64,000 nt of DNA from Pseudonocardia kujensis (GTDB lineage: Bacteria; Actinomycetota; Actinomycetes; Mycobacteriales; Pseudonocardiaceae), in NCBI RefSeq assembly GCF_021283305.1, contig NZ_JAJSOK010000005.1, positions 62,001-126,000 of the forward strand. The letters are read 5' to 3'. The stretch's first letter is position 1; each line of letters starts with the position of its first letter. Under the pieces are notes generated by a model, which did not search any database, had not been told where the DNA came from, and worked only from the letters and a program-made list of their open reading frames with translations. This document shows, one piece after another, positions 1 to 7,944 of the stretch. Both the position numbers and the translations under genes were made by a program.

Positions 1-1
1 G

Positions 2-517
2 GTCGGTTGCGAGGTCTGCCGCTACTCGCCCCAGGAGGTCGTGGACTTCTTTCGGTTCTTCGCCGGCATGGAGGGCATCCTCGCCGAGGTTGCCGCCGAC
101 CGGCGCACCGAGGCTCAGTTGCAGCAGCTCGAGCAGGTTGAGTCCCTGATCGCCGACCTGCGCGGCGAGGCCGACGCCGATCGTCGCAGCCATGGCTACC
201 GGGTGTACAACCGGCAGTTCCACGCAATCGTGCACGAGATGTCCCGGTCCACGATCATGGCGGCCACCTGCCAGCGGATGTTCGACCTCAGCGACTTTCT
301 GATCAACACGACCGGCACCGCCACTCCGCTGTCCGACGCCCTCGACGGCCGCCACGCTGATCACGAGCGGATCATCGCGGCGCTGCGGAGCCACGACGGT
401 GCAGCGGCGCGGCGCGAGATGGAGCGCCACATCTCGGGCACCGTGGACATCATCCGCCTGGAGACCGGGCCGGGCGCCGAAGACAAGAAGGCCCTCAACG
501 GCGCCAGTCCCGCCTGA
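2..517 (+). CDS. GntR/FadR-family transcriptional regulator, C-terminal FCD ligand-binding domain (5' end outside window)
   Basis: The reading frame is already open at base 2, so the N-terminal winged helix-turn-helix lies upstream of the window. What remains is an all-helical FCD domain: the segment NRQFHAIVHEMS, a later DHERIIAAL and EMERHISGT supply the spaced Asn, Asp and His residues that bind metal or a carboxylate ligand in this family. FCD regulators usually sense small organic acids and repress adjacent catabolic operons, so this one may control the monooxygenase genes that follow, which is inference. A strong hairpin follows the stop. The family call is firm; ligand and targets are unknown. 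Confidence 0.85.
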   Translation, partial: VGCEVCRYSPQEVVDFFRFFAGMEGILAEVAADRRTEAQLQQLEQVESLIADLRGEADADRRSHGYRVYNRQFHAIVHEMSRSTIMAATCQRMFDLSDFLINTTGTATPLSDALDGRHADHERIIAALRSHDGAAARREMERHISGTVDIIRLETGPGAEDKKALNGASPA

Positions 518-533
518 CCGAAGTCCTGTGCCC

Positions 534-559
534 TGGGAGCCCCCTCGGCGGGGCTCCCA
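534..559. terminator. Perfect 10-bp hairpin between convergent genes
   Basis: TGGGAGCCCC and GGGGCTCCCA form a perfect 10-bp stem with a 6-nt loop, between the end of the FCD regulator and the end of the convergent LLM gene. There is no clear T-tract, as is common in actinobacteria. It is likely a bidirectional terminator. Confidence 0.75.
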
Positions 560-582
560 CGCCAGGCCTCACGCGGGGGCGC

Positions 583-1446
583 TCACAGCAGGGCCGCCGC
601 CAGGAGGTCCACCTGCTCGGGACCGGGCCGGCAGGGGAACAGCAGCAGCTCGTCGCAACCCGCACGCCCCATCTCCTCGACAGCCCCGCGTACCGCGGCG
701 GGGGTGGTCAGCGCGGAGTCGGCGATCGCGGCGGCCCCGGGGCCGACGAACCCGTAGTAGCTCGTCAGGTACTCCCGGGCGTGCCTGGTCGCAGCCGCCC
801 CGAGGGAGAAGTACGCCACCGCCTGCAGCTGCGGGGCACCGTCGCGGCCGTGCTGCTGCCAGGCTGCCCGCACCGCGGCCGCGCCCTCGGCGAAGAACCC
901 GGTGCTGCCGGAGACCCAGCCGTCGCCTGCACGGGCGGCCCGTTCCAGCGCGGCAGCCGACCGGCCGCCCAGCACGATCCGTGGACGACCGCTCCTCGGT
1001 GTGGGGCCGACCCGCTCCGGCCCGGGCGCCGCCCAGATCGCCTGCAGCTCGTCGAGCATCGTGTCCAGCCGTCGTCCCCGGGTGCGGAATTCGATGTTGG
1101 TGGCCCGGTAGTCGTCCTGCCGGGTGCCGACGCCAAGACCGAGGGTGAACCGGCCACCGGAGAGCCGATCGAGCGTCGCGGCCTGCCGGGCCAGCAGCGC
1201 CGACGGGCCCCTGGCCGGCGCCAGCAGCACGTAGCTGCCCAGCCCGATCCGCTCGGTGACCGCCGCGGCGGCCCCTAGCGTGACGAGCGGCTCGAGCCCG
1301 TCATGTACCAGCCGGTCGAGGGTCGCCAGCGAGGAGAACCCGGCGGCGTCGGACCGCCGGGCCCACTCCACGAGCTGGTCGGGCCGGACCCCCGGGACCG
1401 CCGCGGGCAGCCCGATCCCGATCCGCACCGCCGCGGCGATACTCAA
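583..1446 (-). CDS. LLM-class flavin/F420-dependent oxidoreductase
   Basis: A 287-residue protein of the bacterial luciferase-like TIM-barrel fold. It opens with the beta-1 motif IGIGLPAA and contains the family signature TLDRLSGGRFTLGLGVG (about residues 90-110), then WAAPGP and the glycine-rich phosphate loop VLGGRSAAALERAA. The length fits the compact F420- or FMN-dependent subgroup rather than the longer SsuD/NtaA types. The start is TTG at 1446, preceded by a modest purine-rich stretch. It lies 117 bases downstream of another LLM gene on the same strand and may be co-transcribed with it. The substrate cannot be inferred. Confidence 0.82.
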   Translation of the reverse strand: MSIAAAVRIGIGLPAAVPGVRPDQLVEWARRSDAAGFSSLATLDRLVHDGLEPLVTLGAAAAVTERIGLGSYVLLAPARGPSALLARQAATLDRLSGGRFTLGLGVGTRQDDYRATNIEFRTRGRRLDTMLDELQAIWAAPGPERVGPTPRSGRPRIVLGGRSAAALERAARAGDGWVSGSTGFFAEGAAAVRAAWQQHGRDGAPQLQAVAYFSLGAAATRHAREYLTSYYGFVGPGAAAIADSALTTPAAVRGAVEEMGRAGCDELLLFPCRPGPEQVDLLAAALL

Positions 1447-1563
1447 GCTCGCGCCCCTTCGCGGAGGAACACGGCCTCCCGGCTCTCGACGTCCGCGCCT
1501 GTGGTGAAGATGGACAACGCTCCCTCGACTTGCTGATTGCTGTCAGATCTCGGAGAAGGCGGA

Positions 1564-2835
1564 TCAGCGGGAGCGGGCGTTCCAGGCCGGCGTGTTGAAC
1601 TCCGGGCGTAAGGTCGGCTCGAACCGGTCGAGCTTGATGCCGATCTTCGGCAGGACCTGTTCGACCAGCAGCTCGTTGCTGCGGAGCAGCTTGTCGATCG
1701 GCGCGGGGCCGATGCCCATCCACAGCACGAGCAGTTCCATGCCGAACATCTCGATGGTCTTCTCGAGCTTGCGGGCCACGGTGTCGACCGAGCCGGTGAT
1801 CGAGTACCCGCGGTCGACCATGGTCCGGTAGTTGTTCGGGATCGGCCCCTCCTCGCCCGGGTAGCGCAGGGCCTCGTTGAACCCGAAGTGGTCGTGCCAA
1901 GCCGGCCAGATGAAGCCCAGGGCGTCCTCGCCGATCGCCATGGCCTCCTCGTCGGTGTCGGCCACGACGACCTCGCGGAAGTGCCCGACGTTGTGGCCCC
2001 AGCCGATCGACGGGTCCCGGAGCCTCGCCTCGTCGTGGTAGGCATCGAGGCAGGCCTTCACCGTCTCCTCGATCGGGCTGAAGATGATCGGCCAGCCGCC
2101 CTCGCGCGCCGCCCACCGGATGGTGTTGGGGCTGAGCGTGAAGGGCACCATCAGCTCGATCGAGGCCGGGTCCTGCAGGGTGTTCGGTGCGATGCCGATC
2201 TTCTCCACGGTGCCGTCGGCGCTCACGGTGGACGGCGCCATCTCCCGCGTCCCGGGGTGGTCCCAGGTGATCCCGCGGGGCGGGACCTGCCAGTGCTTGC
2301 CCTGGTAGGAGAACTCGCGATTCGCCCAGAGGCCGCGCACGACCTGGTAGGCCTCTTCGAACAACACGCGGTTGATCGCGTCGTGCTCGGCGTACTGCGG
2401 GTCGGTCGCGTACGTCGCAACCGCCCCGTTCTTCTGGCCGATCGTGGTGACGTGGCGACTCTGGTAGCCGCGGGCGAACCCGGCGAGCATCCGGCCGCCG
2501 CTGAAGTGGTCGAGCATGGCCAGGTCCTCGGCCACCAGCACGGGATTGCGGGCCGGCAGGACGGTCGCCATCTGCCCGAGGCGCAGCTTCTTCGTGATCC
2601 CCGCGGCCCACGCGCCGAGCAGGATCGGGTTGTTCGAGATCTCGAGGCCCTCGAGATGGAAGTGGTGTTCGGAGAAGGCCGCGAAGTCGAAGCCGAGGTC
2701 GTCGAGCTGACGCAGCACAGCGGCGTTCTCGAGGAGCGCGCGTTGGTAGAAGTTCGGATTCGCGCCGGCGTAGCCCTGCCGGTACTGCTCCGGAGTCGCC
2801 GCTGCACTGGGCAGCAGGAACGTTCCCAATCTCAT
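1564..2835 (-). CDS. LLM-class flavin-dependent monooxygenase (luciferase alpha-like, long form)
   Basis: A 423-residue LLM protein. I prefer the ATG at 2835 (MRLGTFLLPSAA) over the upstream ATG at 2889, because the barrel begins directly there and a purine-rich stretch precedes it. AFSEHHFHLEGLEISNNPI is the classic LLM segment in which Glu-His-His lies near the flavin, and MLDHFSGGRMLAGFARGYQ is the family signature. The C-terminal half has an insertion (about residues 200-260) typical of larger members resembling alkanal monooxygenase. It is divergent from the hpaB/hpaC-like genes, with short palindromes between them, so both units may respond to the same aromatic or organic substrate. Confidence 0.85.
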   Translation of the reverse strand: MRLGTFLLPSAAATPEQYRQGYAGANPNFYQRALLENAAVLRQLDDLGFDFAAFSEHHFHLEGLEISNNPILLGAWAAGITKKLRLGQMATVLPARNPVLVAEDLAMLDHFSGGRMLAGFARGYQSRHVTTIGQKNGAVATYATDPQYAEHDAINRVLFEEAYQVVRGLWANREFSYQGKHWQVPPRGITWDHPGTREMAPSTVSADGTVEKIGIAPNTLQDPASIELMVPFTLSPNTIRWAAREGGWPIIFSPIEETVKACLDAYHDEARLRDPSIGWGHNVGHFREVVVADTDEEAMAIGEDALGFIWPAWHDHFGFNEALRYPGEEGPIPNNYRTMVDRGYSITGSVDTVARKLEKTIEMFGMELLVLWMGIGPAPIDKLLRSNELLVEQVLPKIGIKLDRFEPTLRPEFNTPAWNARSR

Positions 2836-2881
2836 CGTTGAGAATCCTCCATCGACCGCAGGAGACCCTGCCGGTCTCCTA

Positions 2882-2895
2882 GCATGCAAGCATGC
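2882..2895. promoter_or_regulatory. GCATGC-AA-GCATGC repeat in divergent intergenic region
   Basis: Two GCATGC palindromes separated by AA lie just upstream of the minus-strand LLM gene that starts at 2835. The spacing suits a dimeric regulator such as the GntR/FCD protein at the left edge, which is inference. Confidence 0.4.
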
Positions 2896-2994
2896 AACAC
2901 GTGCCGTTGATCAATGTCAAGGGCTCGACTTGGACGTGTGACGGCCGGGCCGGCGTCGGGACCGGAAGCTCTTGATGTGATCTGCGCCTCCGGT

Positions 2995-3014
2995 TAGCGT
3001 GTCCAGGCACGCTA
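2995..3014. promoter_or_regulatory. 7-bp inverted repeat operator candidate upstream of hpaB-like gene
   Basis: TAGCGTG, six bases, then CACGCTA: a perfect 7-bp inverted repeat ending 29 bases before the ATG at 3044. Its position overlaps where the promoter of the hpaB-like operon should be, so I read it as a repressor site rather than a terminator. Confidence 0.5.
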
Positions 3015-3043
3015 GCATTCCAGTGTCCGAGAAGGGACCGTCG

Positions 3044-4510
3044 ATGCCCGTCCGTACCGGTGCGCAGTACGTCGAGAACCTGCAGAAACACCCTCGCGAG
3101 GTGTGGCTCCGCGGCGAGCGCGTCGACGACGTCACCATGCATCCCGCCCTCCGTCGGCCGATCCAGCAGATCGCCCGGCTCTACGACCTGCAGCACGATC
3201 CCGACCTCGCCCCGGTGCTCACCGCGCCGGGCCCCGGTGGGGCCCGGATCGGACGCGCGTTCCTGCCGTGCCGCACGCCGGAGGACCTGGCCGCGAGACG
3301 GGCCGCGTACCGGGCGTGGGCCGAACCGACGCTGGGCCTGATGGGCCGCTCGCCGGACTTTCTGAACACCACGCTGATGGCGTTCACCGAGTCACCAGGG
3401 GTGTTCGCCAGGCTCGGGCAGCGGTATGCGGACAACATCGCGCGCTACTACTCCTACGTCCGCGACAACGACCTCTTCCTCACCCACGCGCTGATCACCC
3501 CGCAGACCGACCGGTCGAAGGGCGCGTCGGAGCAGCAGGAGCAGTTCCTGCACATGGGCGTGGTGTCCGAGACCGCCGAGGGACTGGTCGTCCGCGGTGC
3601 CCGGATGCTGGCGACGCTCGCGCCGATGGCCGACGAGCTGATCATCTACAGCCTGCCCGGCCTGCGCCCCGGCGACGAGCGCCACGCCGCCTGCTTCGCG
3701 ATCCCGATCGACACCCCCGGCCTGCGGCTGATCTCCCGCGCCCCCTTCGACGACGGCACCCGGCATCCGTTCGACCACCCGCTCTCCTCCCACTTCGAGG
3801 AGGCGGACTGCCTCGTCGTGTTCGACGACGTGCTGGTGCCGTGGGACCGGGTGTTCCTGCACGGCGACGTGGAACTGGCCAACGCCCTCTACGCCGAGAC
3901 CAACCTGCGCCAGCACACCGCGCACCAGACCGGCGTGCGCGGCCTGGTCAAGCTGCAGTTCGTCACCGGGCTGGCGATGAAGCTCAGCCAGTCGGTGAAG
4001 ATCGATGGCTTCCTGCACGTGCAGCAGAAGCTCGGCGAGTGCATCGCCGCCGTCGAGCAGGCGCACGCGCTGCTCGTCGCGGCCGAGGCCGAGTACGAGA
4101 CCACCGCGACCGGCACGGTCCGGCCCCGCTTCAACGCACTGCAGACGCTGCGGGTGGTGCTGGCGACGCAGTACCCCAAGCTGGTCGAGGTGCTGCAGAC
4201 CCTCGGCGCGGGCGGTCTGCTGATGATGCCCTCGGCCGAGGACTTCGGCTCGCCGATCGCCGAGGACATCGCGCGCTACTACCGCGGCGCCGAGATGTCC
4301 GCCGTGGACCGGATCCGGCTCTACAAGCTGGCCTGGGACCTGTGCGGCGACGCGTTCGGGCAGCGCGCCGTGCAGTACGAGCGCTACTACGCCGGCGACC
4401 CCGTGCGCATCCTCGCGATGAACTACCTGGCCTACGACAAGTCCGACTGCTTCGCCCTGGTCGACCGCGCGCTCGCGCTCGCCGGCGGCCCGGACGCCCC
4501 GGCGTCCTGA
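3044..4510 (+). CDS. 4-hydroxyphenylacetate 3-hydroxylase-family FADH2-dependent monooxygenase (HpaB-like)
   Basis: A 488-residue oxygenase of the HpaB/PvcC family, with an acyl-CoA-dehydrogenase-like fold. It would hydroxylate a phenolic ring using FADH2 supplied by a separate reductase. RYYSYVRDNDLFLTHALITP holds the Arg/Tyr and His positions that bind the phenol in HpaB; PFDDGTRHPFDHPLSS and the helical C-terminus also match. The ATG at 3044 has GAGAAGGGA upstream and fits the family N-terminus (RTGAQYVENL); the ATG at 2999 would add a non-family tail. The stop overlaps the flavin reductase start (TGATG), so the two are translationally coupled. The exact phenol is unknown. Confidence 0.9.
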   Translation: MPVRTGAQYVENLQKHPREVWLRGERVDDVTMHPALRRPIQQIARLYDLQHDPDLAPVLTAPGPGGARIGRAFLPCRTPEDLAARRAAYRAWAEPTLGLMGRSPDFLNTTLMAFTESPGVFARLGQRYADNIARYYSYVRDNDLFLTHALITPQTDRSKGASEQQEQFLHMGVVSETAEGLVVRGARMLATLAPMADELIIYSLPGLRPGDERHAACFAIPIDTPGLRLISRAPFDDGTRHPFDHPLSSHFEEADCLVVFDDVLVPWDRVFLHGDVELANALYAETNLRQHTAHQTGVRGLVKLQFVTGLAMKLSQSVKIDGFLHVQQKLGECIAAVEQAHALLVAAEAEYETTATGTVRPRFNALQTLRVVLATQYPKLVEVLQTLGAGGLLMMPSAEDFGSPIAEDIARYYRGAEMSAVDRIRLYKLAWDLCGDAFGQRAVQYERYYAGDPVRILAMNYLAYDKSDCFALVDRALALAGGPDAPAS

Positions 4511-5064
4511 TGGCCGCGCCCGCCCCGCTCGACCGGGACCCGATCAGCCCACCGCAGTTCCGCCACGCCCTGGGCCAGTTCGCCAGCGGCGTCACCGTGA
4601 TCACCACGACCACCCCCGCCGGGCCGGTCGGCGCTACGGTCAGCGCCTTCTGCTCGCTCTCGCTCGAGCCGCCCCTGGTGCTCGCCTGCCTCGGCCGGGA
4701 TCGGTCGATGCACCGCGCGCTGACGTCCGCGCCGGGGTTCGGGGTCAGCATCCTCGCCTCGGACCAGGGGGTGCTCGCCCGGGACTTCGCGCGACCGGCG
4801 GACCGGTTCGCCGGTGTCGCCCACTCCCCCGGTCGCTACGGCCCGCACCTCGACGGCGCAATCGTCCACCTCGACTGCGCGCTGTACGAGATCCGCGCCG
4901 GCGGGGACCACGTGATCGTCCTCGGCCTGGTCGACGCGGTGGCGGTGCACGCGGGTGAGCCACTGCTCTACGCCCAGGGGGCGTTCCTCGACCTCCCCGC
5001 CCCCGACTGGGAACGCGCCGCCGCGTCCGCACCACAGGAATGGCTGCTCTCCGCCCCGTGGTGA
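4510..5064 (+). CDS. Flavin reductase (HpaC-like), partner of the HpaB-like oxygenase
   Basis: A 184-residue split-barrel flavin reductase. It shows the family's GQFASGVTVITT opening, SAFCSLSLEPPLVLACL (flavin phosphate-binding region) and the central FGVSILASDQ. It would use NAD(P)H to reduce FAD or FMN for the oxygenase encoded immediately upstream, with which it overlaps by one base. The LLM gene 37 bases downstream also needs reduced flavin or F420, so this reductase may serve both. The length is typical of the family. Confidence 0.9.
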   Translation: MAAPAPLDRDPISPPQFRHALGQFASGVTVITTTTPAGPVGATVSAFCSLSLEPPLVLACLGRDRSMHRALTSAPGFGVSILASDQGVLARDFARPADRFAGVAHSPGRYGPHLDGAIVHLDCALYEIRAGGDHVIVLGLVDAVAVHAGEPLLYAQGAFLDLPAPDWERAAASAPQEWLLSAPW

Positions 5065-5101
5065 GCCGCTCGCACGCCTCTCTACTGCAAAGGAGCAGTT
5101 G

Positions 5102-6175
5102 ATGGAGTTCTTCATCGGCACATGCGCCAAGATCGACCAGGTCGGCATCGTCAAGCAGGCCGAGGACACCGGGGTCAGCCACTTCGGCGTCGGCGAGGGG
5201 CCGCTGCTGTTCAGCGACCCCTACCAGTACCTCGCGCTCGCCGCCCGGGAGACGTCCACGATCAACCTCGGTACCTGGGTCACCAACCCCCTGACCCGCA
5301 TTCCCGCCGTCACCGCCAACTCCCACGCCACCCTCAACGCCCTCGCCCCCGGCCGCACCTTCCTCGGCATCGGCACGGCGAACAACGCACTGCGCTCCAT
5401 GGGCCACAGCCCGGCGAGCATCGCCCAGCTCGACGACGCGCTCCGGGTCACCACCGGCCTGCTCAAGGGCCAGCGGGTCACCGAGAAGTGGCGGGGCAAG
5501 GAGCGCGAGCTGGAGTTCCTCGACAAGGACGGCAGCTGGTACAACCTCGCCGACCCGGTCCCGGTGTGGATGGCCGCCGGTGGCCCGCGCGGCATCAAGG
5601 TCGCCGCCCGCTACGCGGACTACGTGGCCTACTGCCTTGGGCCGGACCCCGAGATGATCACACTGGTGCGCCGGGAACTGGACAAGGCGGTCGCCGACGC
5701 CGGCCGCCCACCCGGTTCGGTCAAGCTCGTCGCGGTGACCTGGTTCTACCAGCTGCGCAACGGCGAGACCTGGGAGGACGGCGTCGACCACGGCTTCGCC
5801 TCCGGCCCGATCAGCTCGTGCCTGACCAACATCGGGTTCATGCGCGAGCACGCTGCCGAGCTCGACCCTTCCATCGTCGAGGCCAGCGCAGCCGCGGCCA
5901 CCGCCTACCTGGGCGACCCGAACACCACCGAGCAACCGCACTACCTCGAAACCTGGTCCAAGTACCAGAAGGGGCTCGACGACTCACACCGGCCGCTGAT
6001 CACCAAGCAGCTGTGCGACTACTGGTGCCTCTACGGCTCCCCCGACGAGATCTGGGAGAAGGCCCAGGGCATGGTCGAGGCGGGTGTGGACATGCTGAGC
6101 GTGTTCCTGTCCAACCCGTTCACCGCCGAGCGGGACATCGCCGACATCGGAACATCGATCCTCGCCCGCGCATAG
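5102..6175 (+). CDS. LLM-class oxidoreductase (methylene-tetrahydromethanopterin-reductase-like)
   Basis: A 357-residue LLM protein. ATG 5102 is preceded by AAAGGAG. The N-terminus (FFIGTCAKIDQVGIVKQAE) and LNALAPGRTFLGIGTANNA fit the subgroup annotated as 5,10-methylene-H4MPT-reductase-like, many of which use F420 or FMN. It contains a run of Trp-rich sequence late in the protein (residues about 280-320). It is the third gene of the hpaB-hpaC-like cluster and is followed by a large hairpin. A role in further oxidation of the same substrate is inferred from position only. Confidence 0.8.
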   Translation: MEFFIGTCAKIDQVGIVKQAEDTGVSHFGVGEGPLLFSDPYQYLALAARETSTINLGTWVTNPLTRIPAVTANSHATLNALAPGRTFLGIGTANNALRSMGHSPASIAQLDDALRVTTGLLKGQRVTEKWRGKERELEFLDKDGSWYNLADPVPVWMAAGGPRGIKVAARYADYVAYCLGPDPEMITLVRRELDKAVADAGRPPGSVKLVAVTWFYQLRNGETWEDGVDHGFASGPISSCLTNIGFMREHAAELDPSIVEASAAAATAYLGDPNTTEQPHYLETWSKYQKGLDDSHRPLITKQLCDYWCLYGSPDEIWEKAQGMVEAGVDMLSVFLSNPFTAERDIADIGTSILARA

Positions 6176-6280
6176 CTCCTTCCCGCGCCCGGCGGAGGCC
6201 CCGGAGAACCGGTCGCCTGCTGCGTGGGCCGGATGGGGCTGCGGGCCCGTCGGGGGCCCACAACCCCGCAATCCTGATCA

Positions 6281-6316
6281 GGCGCTCCTGCCGGCGACGA
6301 CGCCGACAGGAGCGCC
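6281..6316. terminator. Long hairpin after the hpaB/hpaC/LLM cluster
   Basis: GGCGCTCCTG pairs perfectly with CAGGAGCGCC, and an inner GGCG/CGCC extends the stem across a two-base mismatch. Position, about 105 bases after the LLM stop, suggests a transcription terminator. The rest of 6176-6500 holds no convincing gene; a short open tail ending at 6379 (DLLGYAEVLGDLELPA) may be a relic. Confidence 0.6.
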
Positions 6317-6500
6317 ACCCCGCGCGAGGACCTGCTGGGCTACGCCGAGGTGCTCGGGGACCTCGAGCTTCCCGCGTAGCGGGCGAGCCGTACAACGCGA
6401 GGAACCCTGGCAGCAGCGCGATGCGCCGGTTTGTCTTCGGCCCCAGGGCTTCGGGATACCGGCGCGCGGCGGCTGAACCTCGTGATGCGGCTGCGGTCCG

Positions 6501-6873
6501 GTGCCCGCCAAGGGCGGGTTCGACTCGCTGGCGCTGCACTGGGACGTCATGCAGGAGCGCGGCGCCGAGTTCGGCAACCCCCCACGGCGCGACCAGTGGC
6601 GCCTCGTCGGCCCGATGCACCTCGCCGAGACCAAGGAGCAAGCGATCGAGGACGTCCGCCACGGCCTCGACGACTGGGCCGACTACACCCAGCACGTCCT
6701 CGCCGCCCCGCATTTCCGTGCCGCCGGCGCGACGTTCGAGGAGCGGGTGGCCTGGGTGAACGAGACCGGGCTGGGCGTCATCGGGACCGTCGACGACGCG
6801 ATCGCGCAGATCGAGCGCCTCGCCACGCAGTCCGGTGGCTTCGGCTCCTACCTGCTGCTCCACCACGAATGGG
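6501..6873 (+). pseudogene. Truncated LLM-class oxidoreductase (C-terminal fragment)
   Basis: About 124 residues matching the later part of an LLM monooxygenase: LALHWDVMQERGAEFG, WRLVGPMHLAETKEQA, then a VGTPD-like region written GVIGTVDDAIAQIERL and GGFGSYLLLHHEWA. The N-terminal barrel strands are missing, and at the far end the frame runs out of LLM-like sequence after EWA at about 6873, where it becomes antisense to the next gene fragment. It is therefore broken at both ends. The sequence resembles long luciferase-type LLMs such as that at 1564-2835. Confidence 0.75.
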
Positions 6874-6876
6874 CCC

Positions 6877-7080
6877 GATCCAGCGTGCCTCGGTCATCGC
6901 CTGCACCTTGCGCCAGTACCGGGCGAGGTGCTCGCGGCCCCGGACCGGCGCGGACCCGACGTTGGGGGCGAGGAACCAGTGCACGACCTCGGCATGCAGG
7001 GTGGCGTGCAGGCCGCGGAGGTCGCCAGCCGAGCAGGCGTCGTAGTAGCGGCGGACGAGCTCGGGCCAGGAGCCGGTCAC
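6877..7080 (-). pseudogene. Truncated SnoaL/NTF2-like protein
   Basis: From GTG 7080, which overlaps the TetR stop (GTGA), the frame reads WPELVRRYYDACSAGDLRG and later LARYWRKVQAMTEARW, typical of the first 65-70 residues of a SnoaL-like cone-shaped fold. The match stops near 6877, at the junction with the truncated LLM fragment on the other strand. The frame stays open to 6778, but that tail is only antisense of the LLM relic. It was probably the second gene of a TetR-SnoaL pair before the rearrangement. Confidence 0.65.
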
Positions 7081-7763
7081 GACGGCTCCGCGAGGCCGAT
7101 CGCCCGCGCCCACAACCGCGTCAGCTGCTCCACCACGTGCTCCTCCTCGGCCTCGATGCCCATCACCTGCCAGTAGTAGACGTAGTTGCCGACCATGGCG
7201 CTCAGCGCGAGGGAGGCGGTGTCCGGGTCGAGCTCCCGGTCCGCGAGTCCCCATTCCTGCAGCCTGCGCAGCCCGGCGGCTGCGCGGGCGGCGGTGCGCC
7301 GGCGCAGCTCGATCCGATACGCGCGCAGCTCGGGATCGAACGACGCGACCTGCTCGAACAACCCCATCAGGGCCCGGTCCCTGCGGAAGATCGCCAGGTA
7401 CCGGCGGTTGTCGGCCTCGATGCGGGCCCACGCCTCGGCGAGCGAGGGCGCTCCACCGGTCGCGGGGCGCGGCTCGCGCGGGGCGTAGAGGCCGGACTCC
7501 ATGACGTCGTTGATGAGGGTCCGGAAGATCGCGGCTTTGGAGTCGAAGTAGGTGTAGAAGCTGCCGTGGGCGATGCCGGCGAGGGCGGCGATGTCGGCCA
7601 CCCGGGCATCGAGGTAGCCGTCGCGCTCGAAGACCGTCCGCGCGGCCGCGAGCAGCTGGGCGCGGGTGCGCTTCCCGCGCTCGGTGCTCGGCCTGTCCCC
7701 GATCGCGGTGCGCCGCCGGTGCCCGACCCCCGACCGAGCGGGCACGAATCCGGTGCCGTCCAT
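7077..7763 (-). CDS. TetR/AcrR-family transcriptional regulator
   Basis: A 228-residue TetR protein with a typical N-terminal helix-turn-helix: ARVADIAALAGIAHGSFYTY followed by FDSKAAIFRTL. The C-terminal ligand domain is Arg-, Trp- and Tyr-rich. I chose ATG 7763 because GGAGGAGG lies at normal distance; an in-frame ATG at 7799 lacks this. It is divergent from the acyl-CoA synthetase gene at 7945, and the intergenic region around 7830-7850 carries short palindromic words (TCGATATCGA and CGACGTCG). It may repress the acyl-CoA synthetase/enoyl-CoA hydratase operon. Confidence 0.88.
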   Translation of the reverse strand: MDGTGFVPARSGVGHRRRTAIGDRPSTERGKRTRAQLLAAARTVFERDGYLDARVADIAALAGIAHGSFYTYFDSKAAIFRTLINDVMESGLYAPREPRPATGGAPSLAEAWARIEADNRRYLAIFRRDRALMGLFEQVASFDPELRAYRIELRRRTAARAAAGLRRLQEWGLADRELDPDTASLALSAMVGNYVYYWQVMGIEAEEEHVVEQLTRLWARAIGLAEPS

Positions 7764-7944
7764 TCGTGCCTCCTCCGTGCGACGGGCGAAGGATGCCACA
7801 GGAGCCGATCGCCCGGAAGGCTTGTATTCGATATCGACGTCGACTTAGCGTGAGCTGGCGGGACGGCGCATGAACTGTTCTTGAACTGGGCAAACGCGCT
7901 GCCCCGCCTGCCCGGATCCCTCGACGACGAGGAGGACCGCCCCG

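Noticed and set aside
2999-3043. Upstream ATG for the hpaB-like gene
   Set aside because: It would add 15 residues that are not family-like and begin inside the inverted repeat; the ATG at 3044 has the ribosome-binding site.
3103-5064. A 653-codon plus-strand frame across the hpaB-like gene
   Set aside because: Only its last 184 codons, from ATG 4510, are real (flavin reductase). The upstream part is an Arg/Pro-rich shadow of the hpaB-like gene.
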